The notes beneath the pieces were generated by a model. It searched no databases. It saw nothing but the letters and a program-made list of their open reading frames with translations, and was not told where the DNA came from. This document shows, piece after piece, positions 1 to 13,213 of a stretch of 64,000 nt of DNA (positions are counted from its first letter, which is position 1; every line of letters begins with the position of its first letter). The DNA is from Chromobotia macracanthus. Its lineage: Eukaryota > Chordata > Actinopteri > Cypriniformes > Botiidae. The translations under genes were made by a program, and so were the position numbers. Where the stretch lies: the NCBI GenBank assembly GCA_036877525.1, contig JAZGTH010000001.1, positions 4,908,001 to 4,972,000 of the forward strand, in the 5' to 3' direction.

Positions 1-1654
1 AGAGAAGCAACTTGTAATCATTTCTAAAGCAAAAAATAACCATGCTTAATGATTGTCACTCAGATATGGAGAATGTAACAATGAGGTTCAAGCTTTGGAC
101 CTGCAAAGCCTTCATCAAAGATTATTTAAGACATTACAAAAATACCAATATATTTATTTATTGAAAATAAGAATATCAGTGGTTTTTTGCTATCGAATTT
201 GTCAGCTTTGATAAGCTTGGGGCCGCTGCACCATGTCTTGCTGTGTTTTTGATGGTGCTGTTCTATGAAAGCAGTCCTTTCAAAATGGCATGACTAGACA
301 AAAGGAGGTCAACTGCAAAATCCCTGCATTCTGATCCATTTTAAAGCTCTCCGTCTAGCTGGTTTTGAATTAAAGAATGTGTTCTGTGTGAGATTCTCTC
401 TGTAGAAGCATGGCCTTGCAAGGCGTGTTGCCTGTGAGAACATACAGGTCAAGGTGCATGATTCATTTTTATTTCTCATCATAGTGTTTCTTAGTTGTCC
501 TAGCTGTCATATGTTGGACAGGCAGGATGAACATCCTGTGTTGCCATCTTTGTTTCCTCCATAATAACCTTAATAATGTGTACTAGTAACTTACACTAAT
601 TGTCTCGTTTCTGCTCTGGGGCCCCCAGGACTGTTTCATTAGCTTATTTACGAGACCTGCTGTGGTTTAACCTTAGCCTGACTGGACAACATCTACAATG
701 CAATCTTTCTGACTTTAGGTATAATTTGCAAGGCCTCATGTAAATGCTTGCAACCTCTGTTGTCTCTGTATACCTCATGAGACCGAAACTAATTGATTGA
801 TATTGCTTACTTTGCCCATTCAAGACTACTTTGCTGTACTGTTTCAAACTGATCACAGTTTTCTGAGAACTATCAGTGTTGTTTGTTGATTGATTCGGAA
901 CATTTCCATCATTGGCAGTTCTGACAAGTGAAAATCTGTTATTGTTTGTTGGAGGGATGCAGTAAGTATGAATAATGGTTGATGCTGAAAAGCTTAGTAT
1001 TTATTTTTTACAAAGAAAGATTTTTACAGTATGTTTTTTGGTTAAAAAAGGCTTATTTTTACACAGCAATGTCATTATTTACTTATGCGTTCTTAAGCTG
1101 TTTCGGTTTGTTTTCCAGTAAAAAAATGTTTTCTAAACTTGAACAACTGTTATGTTGTTAAACTGTATTATGTACTGTAAAACTGATACCTTGTAAACAT
1201 ACAGCAGCAAACACATAATATTGCAGAGGAGTTTGAAGAAGTTTTTTTAAAACTGGAATGATCTAAGCAGTAATGAACTTTGACCTGTAGTGTGAGGTGA
1301 CCAGAAAATGAAACACTTGTGAGAGTGCAGTGCTACGCATGCAAAGCATATTTTTAATGATGCATAATGAACCACTATTTAATCAGAGGGAGATGCTATC
1401 CATTGCCATTTGTGAATGCTGTGTTGGCTAAAAATAATGCTGACAAGCGAACCGACCTAAACCAGTCAATAACATTCCCAAACGTGCAGGATCTCACAGG
1501 CACAAGCTTTAACAGAAAATGTCTTTTTCTAACAGAGAAATACTGAAACTGAACTTCAATAAACTAGTTCATTTATTGGTCAGTTCTCCTGCACAACAAA
1601 CTCATACCAGCTTTTATCCTGTATTTAATCAACACATTATTAATCAAAAACGTA

Positions 1655-1850
1655 ACTCCTTTAATTAATGTAATCTCCTTCTGATCTGCATATTGTGGTT
1701 TTTCTTATTATCTCCATGTGTTGTGCAGCTCTCCTGTTGAGCGGTGCTGCAGGACTCTTGATTCTCTCTTTAATTAACTGCTGGTGTTTGGCCTTCATCC
1801 CCCTGCAATCATAATCACTAATTAAACGCCTATGTTCATTGTGCAATTTG
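1655..1850. promoter_or_regulatory. Candidate non-coding regulatory element rich in homeodomain cores
   Basis: Three TAATTA cores are visible at 1,662-1,667, 1,771-1,776 and 1,819-1,824, inside about 200 bases of non-repetitive sequence that is less biased than its surroundings. TAATTA is the core bound by many homeodomain proteins. Calling it an enhancer is inference from motif density only, because cross-species conservation cannot be seen here. Confidence 0.25.
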
Positions 1851-2957
1851 CTGCTTATTGTGACATGATTATGTTCTTTTTGATTTTAGTTTTGTTACGT
1901 CTTACATTTATTTTGGTTGCATTGAACCAAGGTCATTTTGATGTAGTTGGAACAGGCCTTCTACTGTATGTTTAGTTTGTGTATAGTGAATTACTTTATC
2001 TTGTTTTCTTGTTGAATTTTACTTGTTCTCACGCTATATGACATATAGAGTACTTTTTTATTTACTGAATATTTGCCATAAATGAAGATTACAACATGTG
2101 ATCCCCAGCCAGGCAGGGGGAACAACAAAGAGATTTTCTGGTAAGCAACAACACTAATGTGAAAACTTTATTTCCCCAACTCTTGGGAAGTCACCTCAAA
2201 TATCTGAGGGCCATTTGAAAGTCCTTCTGTTTACATAAATAATACATGACATCAAAAACAAAAATGACATAAAAAGCAGTTTTGCCTGATTAGATTATTT
2301 ATAAGAGAATTGAAGATCTCCAGGGTTGCTTATTGGCGCTCAGACTAGGGCTGGTTTATTAGCTGGCATGCTTTTTACTCCAAAGAATATGTTTGAAGGT
2401 GTTTTTTTGGGGAAACTCTGTTTAGGCACATACCTTCTGGTCTCTCAAGAAAGCTACTGATGTCATAGCCCAGGAAAAACGTGTTTCTTATTGTCACACT
2501 ATACATAAGTGATCGAGTTAGAAATGGATCTAATCACCATTAAACCTGCCATAAAACAGACTATTGGGGGCTTTTCAAAGAAATTTAAAATGTAGTTATT
2601 ATGGAACAAAACAATTTATCAAAGAGCAAAATAGAAAATTGAAATGTAGAAAATTATTTAAAGATTGTTTTAGCCTTCATTTATTAAATACAAAATTTTT
2701 TTCACATTTGTAACTTTTGAAACACATGATATAAAATGGGACACCAAAAATGTTTGTGAAAAAAACCTTTATGAAATGTTTAAAAGTTTTCAGTTAAAAT
2801 CTGTCTTTATTATATATAATTTTTTATCCAACAGTTATGATGATGGTTCTAATTTTTGAGACCTTTGACCTGTTTGAAACTAACATATAAAATCACTTGT
2901 GTGACTGGACTAAAGTGACTCAAATATTATTTACCAAAGGTACAGCTTTGCAGTCCC

Positions 2958-3005
2958 AAAGACCTTGATTAGCTGGTTTAGGGCTGGAATTAAACTCATT
3001 GACCT
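2958..3005. repeat. Fragment of a hAT-like non-autonomous element
   Basis: The phrase GACCTTGATTAGCTGGTTTA followed by GGGCTGGAATTAAACTC resembles the inner part of the palindromic elements seen at 47,822 and 48,553 and of a common cyprinid repeat, as I recall it. No terminal repeats are visible, so only a fragment can be claimed. Confidence 0.35.
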
Positions 3006-3739
3006 CATTGGGTCCAATACTTAGGTGTTGTTAAAGAAGTACAGTTTAACCAGGAATACATTTCTTTGTAACTTATATCATATACATTGATAAGAGCTGT
3101 CCAGTGCACAGTTATTTTTCCGGTATTTTTAATGAATTAACTTTTAAAATTTAATAGCTCCTCAGCTTCCATGGCCTTATGGGATAGAATAGTGTCCAGC
3201 CGACGCACACTTAAAAATCTTTGCCGGAAGCTGTAGACCATCTGGACAATTCTCACATATTGGTTTTAGCATACTGAGTTGTCAGACATACTATTTCTTA
3301 CACATTACTGATTTTCACCCACTATATACTATGGAAGTAGGTGATTTTAGACGCAGCATGAGTCTTTATTCAAATAACTTCATTTTAATAACAGAAGAAA
3401 CACTCAGAATGTGTCTTCAGAATAACAGAATCAAATATGTCATGGGATGATGCATTTTTCTCCCAAGCTATTATGGTAAGCTATTGAACATTTTAGATAT
3501 CTAATGCTTCAAGGGACAAAAGCTACATGTTATTTTCTCTAAGATATTTTCTCTAAGATTTTCTCAAAGATATGGTCTTATTCATGAGGAAATTAATTAA
3601 CTGAATCTACTCAATCTTCAATTGATATGGATGTCCTGGCCAACACATTCTCCTTCCCAACTTGTCACATATTGATGCTTAGTCAGAACACGCAGGGTAC
3701 CTGTTTAGCATAACTTTATTTCATTTCAATGTTTTTTTG

Positions 3740-4160
3740 ACATTTTTGAGCACGTAACCCAACCCCTGCCCCTAAACCTACCTATTTGTTTATTATGTAA
3801 TATAAAACACAGGATATAACAGGCAGATGCAACTACAGTCACAATTTAGTCACAAAAGTCACAAAAAAAAAAATACAAATATTCCAAGCGTTCCAAGGCC
3901 AGGTGATTGATTTGTGTTAGGAACAGATCCAAAAGCGATCACTATTTTCATCCTCCGTAAAAATTCAAAAGCTGTCTTGATGTGACGCAGAAGGCAACCA
4001 GCTGAAAGTGATGGAGCACCCCGTGTGTCGAAAAATGACGCCAAAGGGGTACCCTGCGCATTAAATAGTGATGCTGAAGGGTCCTGACCAAGGGTCAATA
4101 TGTGATGAGTGGGGAGTGAGAATGTGTTGTCCTGGCTGTGCCCATATTTGCGTACCATTT
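3740..4160. repeat. Probable dispersed repeat, family unresolved
   Basis: This stretch carries two phrases that look like cypriniform interspersed repeats: a C-rich run at about 3,757-3,783 (AACCCAACCCCTGCCCCTAA) and a block around 4,030-4,130 with GGGTACCCTGCGCATTAAAT. No coding remnant or terminal repeat is evident, so I cannot assign a family. The small open frames here are repeat-internal. Confidence 0.3.
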
Positions 4161-6534
4161 GATGGCAAATGTCAATATAGATCAGTTTGCATGAAATGTC
4201 AAATTATCATATGTTTGGTGATGCAGAGTTTTTCAGTGGACAAAGAAATCTTTCTCTAGACACAGTTTGCAGTAACAGGAGAAAATGGTAAATCAAAAAT
4301 CATAATAGTGGGGGCAGCTAGATGACTAAACAGTAACACACATGCATTTCTGTGTACCCCTGTGTGTGTTCACAGGTGTATGATTCTACACTGCAGCCTT
4401 TGGGCACCTAAGAGGGTCCATCAGTCATCGGGGCATTGAGATGATGCTGTTTGTGTGCTTCTTTGACAGAAAATCAATAGTGTTCTCCCCACAGTGACTG
4501 TTTAATAGTCATAGCAGCATACTGTGAAAACTGGGTGTATGTTTTAGTCAATGACACAGAACTGAAGCACAGATTTGTACAGAAACACAAAGAGTGAAAG
4601 AAGAGGTCAAAGCCATTAGATCAGGAGTTTACAAACTTTTTTGGTTTGTGAACCATTTTCTAGGTCACAAATCATTGTGACTCAGTAGATCTAAGCAGTA
4701 AACACTGTCGATTAGGGGACCAAAAATGACAAGTTGTTGTTTTATGACACAAAGTGACACTCTTGTCTTTTTTCAACACACTCTCAAGTGTATTGATACA
4801 GTGTTTTGTCGTGTAAACACTTTGAGAAGACGGTGACGCCAATGAACAACCAAATTACAGGCAGTTCACCTTCTTCATCGACACAGCGACAAGTGCCTGT
4901 TCTACAGCTACCAGTGCAGTACGTACAGTGTATACAATGTATGTATAAAGACTGTATTACGCTACATGACTTTTGCCCCAAAAGACTGGAGTCAGACTCA
5001 GTGTTGTTTTTGGTAGCTGGAGGAAATTTTGTAGCATGTGATATTCTACAACCCAAATCTGAAATCATAAGCTGACCAGCCAGTGAAAATCAAGCACAGG
5101 AAGCACAATAAAAATGAGATAGATAAACAGATAAATAAACAGAGATAACAAATAGATAGATAGATCTGTTTAGTTTGATGTCCCCATACATTTTTTCAAT
5201 GTAGGCTATAGTGAGAGCCTTTCACATACATCAACTACAGCCTGACACTGTGACACAATGAAATGTAGCACAGAGTGCTTTAAGTACAAAAATGATGGAG
5301 TATAGTTTATTCTTGTCAATATAACACAACAGCCTAATGACATCTTTCACACTTTTCCTTGTTTATCGTAATAACAGTTCAAGACAATAGCTGTCTCTGT
5401 CTGAAAAATGATGTTAGGGTATAACATGGACATGTTTGATAAGATGTTTAAAAGGCACACAGCATATATTGTTCTGTCATTGTTCCAAAACACTCAGCTT
5501 TACAGGTGCTTCAACCCCTTTTGTGTGTTTGATGTAGCATTGTTTGACTTTTTAGCTTTGGCAACCATTATAGTATTGTGGACCAGCACTTTACTGTTTA
5601 TACCATGCACTCTCCACAACTGCTGTGCCTGGTTCAGCTCTATAGGTGTATGACAGGGATTAAGTGCTGGAGCTTGTGTTATGTAAGGTCCGCTTTGTGT
5701 CTCTGACCCAGTGTCAAAGTCATTACCAGAGAGGACTCTGGGAGTACCCGGGGGCTTGCAGTAAGAATCACACCCACAGAGGTTTTACAGAGGTCACAGA
5801 TCTAGAATCAGTCTCTCTGGACTTATGCTTCCCTCACCATGACCACAAACTGATTTCAAGTCAGTGAGATGGAGCAGAAAGATGACTCACTTAAAAATGT
5901 ATAATTTACAGCACAAGGTTCTTGCAGTACAGTAGTTAGAGAGATGAAGATGGATGTCAAGAAGGTGTAAGAAGTTAGTACTCGGGGACCGTTAGCGTAC
6001 ATGTACGTGTCATTACAATACATTCTTCAGTGCCCTCTGTTGCTTGTCTTGGATCACAAGAATCCTCATCTCAGCCTCATGTAACACATCCATGGACCAC
6101 CCACAGTACGCTAAGTGTCTGATGCACATTGCACACATTGTGCAATCTTTCTCTACCTTCTAAGCACCTTTTAATCTCCCATGGTGTGTTTCATCAAGTT
6201 CTCTTGTGGTAATATAATATTCCTCTGATAACTCCGCCCCTAAATGGCACATAAAAACCAAATGAATTGCGATTGATTGCTGTACATGTCAGTCATGTGG
6301 CTCTTCCTGTGTAAGTGAGCATTTCTTAGCCAGTTTAAGTGGCAAAATGCACCAGACCTTTTCCCACAGTCGAAGGTCTGAAAAGGTATTTATTCCAATG
6401 CCATACTGTACGTAAACAATAGCATATTATGACAAAATCTGCCATTTTTCTGCTCATAAGAGCTTCTCTGAGATTTTGAAGCCTTATAAAAAGACTGTTA
6501 GTGGACATTAATTTAAAGGTCACTGATCAGGTTA

Positions 6535-7090
6535 ACTGAATAATATTAACTGGTTTGGAGTCAAGAGTATACAAACTGCTATCAGTCATTTCCAATGATG
6601 AGAGCAGGTTGCAGTTTCTCAACATTAAAGTGATTAAGTTAAACAGATTTACTTGTGTTAGGTTATGCCCAAGGCCAGAAACAGTCTCCTGATCAATTTT
6701 GTCCAAAGTCAAGTATCTTTTCTCTATCTGCTATGTTCGTTCACTACTCCATGCTGGTGGAATGATCTTCCTGCTTTCATCCGTAATGCAGAATCCCTGG
6801 CAATATTCAAAAGACAGCTGAAAACATATCTCTTTCGTGAGCACTTAACCTCATCTTAAAAAAAAAATCCTTTCCCTTCATTTCCTTTCCCTTCATTTCC
6901 TATCCCTCTTTCCTTTAAATCTCTCCCTTGTTGTAGCATATGATACTCTGAGCAATGTCTGAAACTTGTATTGTGAGCACTTATTGTGTCTAGTTGCCTC
7001 TTCAGGTTGACTCGCTTGTTGTATTCCGCACTTGTAAGTCGCTTTGGATAAAAGCGTCTGCTAAATGAATAAATGTAAATGTAAATGTAT
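6535..7090 (+). mobile_element. 5'-truncated L2-type LINE, 3' end
   Basis: The frame at 6,665-6,859 reads WWNDLPAFIRNAESLAIF followed by KRQLKTYLFREHL. This matches the extreme C-terminus of L2/CR1-clade reverse transcriptases (typically W-N-S-L-P, then IRN, then F-K-x-x-LK-T-x-LF). After its stop, the element ends with the characteristic tail TCGCTTTGGATAAAAGCGTC at 7,037-7,056 and short AAATGTA repeats to about 7,088. The main catalytic domain is absent, so this is a dead 3' fragment. The 5' boundary is approximate. The same tail occurs on the SINE-like copies elsewhere in the window. Confidence 0.7.
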
Positions 7091-7675
7091 GTTCACACAA
7101 AATAAACAGGATCCGATCAGGATTTTTGCACCTGATTACGACTGCAGATTTTCTGTGATTATGTCTGGCCACTATCAATCCTGATCCTTCAAGCTCTATA
7201 TAAATGATATGTAACCTCTCTGATGACTGTCAATGTTAACCTTTTTTAGATAAGGTAATACAACAGATGTTGCTTTTGGATACATTATTTGCAGTAGTCA
7301 TGGATTTTACTGTTTTAGTAGAGATAAATAATTAGATAATTAAATAATTAAATTTAATTAAATAATTAAATAAATAACGTATTCATTTCAATGAGCAATT
7401 TAATACTACAATGAGCATATGCCTTTAAATAGGCCTTTAAAAGGGCTTTAACAGGACTTAGGCAAAACACTGTCTGCATACTGGGATGCATAATGAAAAA
7501 CCATGTAAAACTGAATGTAAGTGTGATGACATAACTGCAGCACTAAAGATGACACCATCACATACGTCCTCATGTGAACTTGCAATCCGTTTGTGGGATC
7601 GGCCAGATTTAATAAGTGCTGATCTAGTCATAGAATGTGATTGCCTCTGATTACTGTGATCTTTGATTGATCAGA

Positions 7676-7720
7676 GCAGACAGAGACAGACAGACAGACA
7701 GACAGATAGACAGACAGATA
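7676..7720. repeat. CAGA/GACA tetranucleotide microsatellite
   Basis: An imperfect run of GACA and GATA units is directly visible. The open frame starting in it is repeat-driven and not considered coding. Confidence 0.85.
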
Positions 7721-9113
7721 TTTTACCTGACACTACACCTTAGAAAAAAGCCTCCAGGTCAGCCCTGCACAGGCTTGCAGCAATCTAAACTTCCTTTGTG
7801 TGGCCAACTCATCTTTCTCCTCTGCTTCTGTAACAAAAGATGTGATAGTGCTGACAGATGTAAGGGGTTCCACAGGCATAGATACAGTTGCCTGGGGAGC
7901 TGCAGAATAAAAAGACCTATTTTGATGAGTGTGAACAAATATTTCACAATATATCCACACATGGCATGTTCAGTCAACTGTCTTTGTGAATTTCTCTGGA
8001 TCAGAGTCTGTTATTACTGAATGAAAGCAATTTAATCATATCTCAATAAGAGAGTGAAAAAAGACGAAGATACATTTTGAGAGACAAAAAAGTATGAAAA
8101 GTTAACAATACAATATAATTGTCTTGTGTTTTGTGATGGCCGTTGATAATTACTACTGTTTAAAAAAACAGACTTTGATTTTATTGTCATTCTGTTCTTT
8201 AATATTTCTGTGTAGAAAAATGTCTAAATCGAGAAGTAATACACCTCATTATTATGTCTTTTATTCCAAGCCAGAAAGCACCAATGAGCTCTCACCCTGA
8301 CAGGAAAAGGCAAGGTGTGTGTTTAGAGCTAAATTGTCCACAAATAATTTCCCAGTTAATATATTCATGTGTTTTTTCCGAACCTCTTTATTTTGCCTGC
8401 ATTGCGAGCATCAATAATGGCATTCATCTCCTCATTTAGACATGGTGCCTGAGGCAGTCCGATAAACAGAAGACATTTGCATAAATATGAAACACCTCTA
8501 TTTTGGAGTGGCATGGGGTGATCTAATGAACCCTTTTTCTTCTGTGTGAGGGAAGGAGGAGATTGATTCCAAAATTAGACCGACAGGTTGTTCTCCATCA
8601 CTCTGACAGAGACTGTCACAAACAATGTTTCTTAAGTGTGTGTAATATATAGATTTTTCTCGCAGCTTTGGGTCTTTATCATTTATTTAATCTTGAAGAT
8701 GCGTTCCAAACTTCTGGCTAGACTGGAAAATGTAAACGCATCAAAAGCATTCTAGGTGCAGAATATTAGTGGTTTTGTTAGTAAATAAATGGAGGCGGCT
8801 AGATGTTAAAACAAACACCCACTTTTACACACATCAAGATTAATAAGCTCTTCTTGGTGAGAAATATGTCTGCTAAGTGCACACGGAGTGCACTCTGTAG
8901 TGTGGCTGCCTACCAGACCAACATGCATCATTCACTCAAAGCATCTGAGGTGATCTATAGACAGAGAGTGGTTACAGATAACAGGTGCAAGTATAAAGAC
9001 TTTCAGAAGAGGCGTTCCGTATAGCTGCTTCGCTGTACGTCTTGTGATTGATAGCAACTGAAATTCTTTCCCAGGAGACGCGTGAAGCTTCTTACCCTAG
9101 AATTGCACATTCA

Positions 9114-9176
9114 TTGATCAAAGACCAGGCCAAAGATTAATGCATTTGCTGCATGAGCTGTGACAGTTGATCAAAG
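9114..9176. promoter_or_regulatory. Two TTGATCAAAG TCF/LEF-type sites
   Basis: The identical decamer TTGATCAAAG occurs at 9,114-9,123 and 9,167-9,176. It contains the WWCAAAG core of TCF/LEF sites. The pair lies about 4 kb upstream of the asic4 start codon. Any function as a Wnt-responsive element is inference. Confidence 0.25.
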
Positions 9177-11068
9177 TGATAACAACCCCACCCAAAATAC
9201 CCCTGATGATGCAATGAGGAAGTCAAGAACGCTTCCGAGGACCTCTGCGCTCTGGGTATGGGTTTTATAAATGGCATTTTAATAGATGGGCCACAATCCA
9301 CTCAAACACAGTAAACATCGTTCTTCTCCTCTCAACACTCATTCATTGCTTTCATAAGCCACTCTTTTAGTTTCTCTCCCACTCATCTCTTTCCTGTTGC
9401 TTCTTCCTTCTGACTCATCCTGCTGTTCTGTATGACAAAAAAGGCAAAACGCAAAACGAGTGCAAAGAGAGAGATCACATGTCATCCATGTCATATTCTG
9501 ATTAGGGATCTCATAGTGAATATGTTGATGGTTAAACGAGTTTCATGTGAAGGTAAATGTTATGCTCGTAATAGATAGATTCAAGCACATCCCTAACAAA
9601 AAAACTTATTCTTGTGTGCTATTGATATACTTTTTTAAACCAAAAATAAGAACGTATACTTTCAGTCTACTTTTCATGTGAACATACAAAACACAGGCAC
9701 CCACCATTTTTAAAACGCTGTTATCACACAGTTTATATTTACTCCAAGGACATTTTAAAGTGTTACAAGATAGAAACATACAATCACAACATGTACATTA
9801 ATGGCACGTCATACCTTTATTATGAAAATGCAGTCAGTCCTGAAACTGGATTGGATTGTGCTGGTGAAATTGTCCACGCCAAGCTTTCACAAATAATAAC
9901 ACTGGAAAAATATTGATACATTTTCCATTGTTTACATCATAGGAATAGCAGGAAAATAAAATCTGATTTAATGACACGTATAAGAACATTCCAACAGTGG
10001 TGGAGCATGTAAACATCTTTTATTCAAACCTTACTCAGAAAATGATTTCTTTCACTCTAATGAGAAGGAAGAGCAGAACATACACCAAAGCAAGTTCTCA
10101 CTGTGAATTTAGCCAATATGTCTGAGAAAAGCCATTCAGGGATAGCCATCGTGGAGTAAATCATGTGTGAGAGGCATTTAAACTTCTCCTCTGTCGTTCG
10201 CAGTGGCTTAAAGTGGTTGATGTGTGGAAGAAAGTCAGAAGTGGGGCATTATCAGAACAGCTCGGAGGAGAAGTCAAGCAGCACTTACTTTCACCTTTAA
10301 TCTATTTCAAGTTGCGTATGTGTATGAACGTGTGTTTGTTGGGGTGGTGGGGGGATGTTGGATGGATCACTGTCAGTGTTGCTACCTGAGGGGAAATGAA
10401 TAATTCATGAGATGGTTCGTGAGAATCAAAGATGCTCTCGGCATGTCAAGACTTTGTTACATGTCATTGCATTTTTCGATGCCGTAGTCCGCTGTGTAGC
10501 AGTCCACACATGCCGTGAGGACAAATGACGGAGTACTTCTTCTGTGCTTTTAGATGTCTTCATAAATATGAGATGGACATTCTGTCTTTGGGTCTGTCAT
10601 GACTGAAGCTTTGGATCGTCTCAAGTGATTTAGTGGCTGGAGGAGATGAGGGACAGCTGAGGCTTTTTTCTTCCAAAGACAAAGTTGACAAGCTTTAGTT
10701 GACTGAGTTGATTTAATGTTCAGAAAAAGTCAAAGAAATTGAAGAGGACTTCAAATCCTCTTGTCTTCAAATGTTCACCTATAAGACCCACCTCATTGTT
10801 TTTCCTCAATGTAACTATGCTAAAAAATCGTATGATTCACAGAATCTTGTTCTTGCTCCAAAAACCCAAACGTGATTTTAAAAAGCAATGAGAACTTGTA
10901 TTCTGTTTTCCTCTCACTTTTTGTGAGATGAACGAGTTTATTTAATGAAAAAGGCAGGTGGATTTGTAGTAGTACAGTACAGAAATACATATAACACTGA
11001 AGGATTATCTGAAGTATTTTCTTAAAGACGATAGATAAACACCATGGTGTTGACCCTGTTTTTTCTTT

Positions 11069-11091
11069 TCTCTCTCTCTCTCTCTCTTTCT
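11069..11091. repeat. CT dinucleotide tract
   Basis: An almost pure CT run, read directly. It encodes the RE-rich stretch of a spurious minus-strand frame. Confidence 0.9.
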
Positions 11092-11754
11092 CACGTTCTC
11101 TGTTTCTGTCAGACAGTCTTGAGATTAAGGTTGCTGTATTGATGAATATTGCATTTAACCTTGTATTATGCATGTTATCTAATGTGCTTCAGTTCATAGA
11201 GCTGTAGGGAACATGTATTAACAATGCTCATGATAAAAGACTATTTCCAAGGGGAATGGGTGTATGTAACATCATTATGTACATGTTTGTTTGTGTGTTC
11301 CCATCATTCCTTAATCACTTGTTCACTCATCTATCTAATCAATGGTCCGTCTGTGTGTGTGATTGATCTTCAGGAAGTGCCCCACACTTGTTACAATGCT
11401 CTCTGTCTTAATTAACACTGTCATTAGTCTCACATTGTTACTCTCGCACAAAACAACATAAACAGACTTACACATGTCTCTCATAGGGAGAGATTGGAAC
11501 AAACTGCAGTGAGAATTTTTGGGAAAGATGGGGAAGGTCACGTATGCACATATATAAACAAATACAGGTGTATACAAAAACCAGAGGAAAACAGGTTTAT
11601 ACATACTCAGCTGCATGTATAGTTTCCGAGAATTCATACAGACAAACAGATGACAGATAAAATACAGATAAAACTGGTGAAAACTGCTTTTTTTGCAGTT
11701 ATTTTTTAATTCTTTTGTTATTATCATTCTTTGCAAAATTATTCCGTACCCCAA

Positions 11755-12135
11755 AATATCCTAATATTTGTTAAGCTCTCCTTCTGCTTTAATAACTTTA
11801 AGCACTCTAGCTGGCATGGACTTGTCAAGTTTGTGCCAAACATGACGATTCTTGTTATCCCTATGTGATTTCAAAATATTCCTAAGAGCAGCTATGTTTT
11901 TCATTGGAGGCTAGGAATCTAACCATTTTTAACATGATGATGTCACAAATGTACTTACATTTGATTGGTGACTTTGAGTCTTCATTTTTATATCATTGTT
12001 TTATTTTCACAATCCTTGAATTGCCAGATCTTTACCTATTCCAAATTCAGTTTCTTTCCCTGGGTTTACAGTAAATACATTTTTAATATAGATTTTCAAT
12101 GTGGTCTTAGACTTTTGGACCCCACTGTACATATA
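11755..12135. mobile_element. Probable degraded DNA transposon
   Basis: The block ends with GTGGTCTTAGACTTTTGGAC followed by CCCACTGTA, a phrase I recall as the terminal sequence of fish Tc1/mariner-type repeats. The inner part (CTTTAATAACTTTAAGCACT, then a CTGGCATGGA box) also resembles a known fish repeat. No transposase frame and no clear opposite terminal repeat are visible, so family and borders are uncertain. Confidence 0.35.
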
Positions 12136-12439
12136 GTTACCAGCATTTTTTGCAGTTTTTTTTATCTGCAGAGCAGGGAATAAGGAAAAGAGTAAGTGAA
12201 GGAGAGTGTATGTGTGTGTGTGGCAGTGGTGGAGACATTGAGTGGCCGCTGTAAGTGGATGTAACAACCTGCTGCTGAGAGAAATGAAAGCTCTGGTGTG
12301 TGTTGGGGCGGCTCTTCTCCACTGAAGGGGAAATAACCCCTGCCTTCTCCTCTCATGTAATATTAAATATGTCTCCTACCACTCCTCTCTCCTCCCCTTC
12401 ACTTTCCTGTAGGGCACATACACAGGGCAGCATCCTGAC

Positions 12440-13213
12440 TCCCTCACGTCTTTCGTTTTAGCTCTGTCTCTCTCTCTCCCTCTCTCTCCCTCTCTCTCTC
12501 CCCCTGAGTGTGCGAGAAGAGTTTGGGCAGTTGCTACGTCAGCCGACAGTGAGCAGATCTGTGGAATTCACATGTGTTGTCTCTCTCACTCATCTTTCTC
12601 TCTCCAGCTCATGCCTCTACTCTCTCTGGACTCTACGGCTGTGTGGCACATCCCGGGGCACTAACACGCTGAACGAAGCACCTCCTCCCTCTCCACTCAC
12701 CATCTGCACTCTGCTCCTGAAACAGCAGCAGACCACAGCACAAACCAAGGAGAAAAGGAGACAGTGGATGCAAATCATGGAGGAGCAGAAGAAGAGCGAG
12801 ATGCAAAAGAACTTCTGAGGAGAAAGTACAGTCTGGAGGTAGGAGAAACTGCTGGGAAAGAACTGAGGAAGAGTAGATGGGCAGTGAGAGAGTAATAGGA
12901 GAAGAAGATAAAAAGTCTGTAAAGATGCAGTGTTGAAAGACTGAAATAAGCAGGTTGAAAAAGATTAGAGATCAGAGGTGAAACTCAGCCATACTATATA
13001 AATAAATCACAGTTTGGGCTGAGGAACGATATTAATCACAGAGAAAGAAGGTTTGGAGAAAAGGATATTAAGTGCTCCATCAAGATGTTCTAACAGCTCC
13101 AGCGAGACAGAGGTGTTGGTGCAAAGAAAAGAGCAAACCCTCAGGAAGAGATCAGCAGGAGAGATCAAGAGTCATTTCTGAAGGGCTTTCCACACACAGC
13201 CCTGGCCACCCAC
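12440..13213 (+). promoter_or_regulatory. asic4: asic4 promoter and 5' leader region
   Basis: This is the sequence immediately before the asic4 start codon. It opens with a CT microsatellite at 12,463-12,501, and I see no good TATA box. An upstream reading frame of 102 codons at 12,510-12,818 would lie in the leader if transcription starts at or before the CT tract. It has no resemblance to a known protein. The transcription start cannot be placed from sequence alone. Confidence 0.4.
12463..12501. repeat. CT microsatellite in the asic4 upstream region
   Basis: A pyrimidine run of CT and CCCT units is directly visible, about 710 bases before the asic4 start codon. Confidence 0.9.

Larger units (their letters stand above)
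1..6534. other. Intergenic DNA, no gene recognised
   Basis: I see no exon that resembles a known protein in this stretch. The open frames are short, lack family resemblance and are not flanked by convincing splice sites. The sequence is AT-rich. It contains a TAATTA-rich segment near 1,655-1,850, a short hAT-like fragment near 2,958-3,005, a likely dispersed repeat near 3,740-4,160, and a short AGAT microsatellite near 5,146-5,166. Confidence 0.6.
7091..12440. other. Intergenic DNA upstream of asic4, no gene recognised
   Basis: No exon of a recognisable protein is visible on either strand. The stretch holds a CAGA/GACA microsatellite near 7,676-7,720, a pair of TCF/LEF-type sites near 9,114-9,176, a CT tract at 11,069-11,091, and a likely degraded DNA transposon at about 11,755-12,135. 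Confidence 0.55.
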
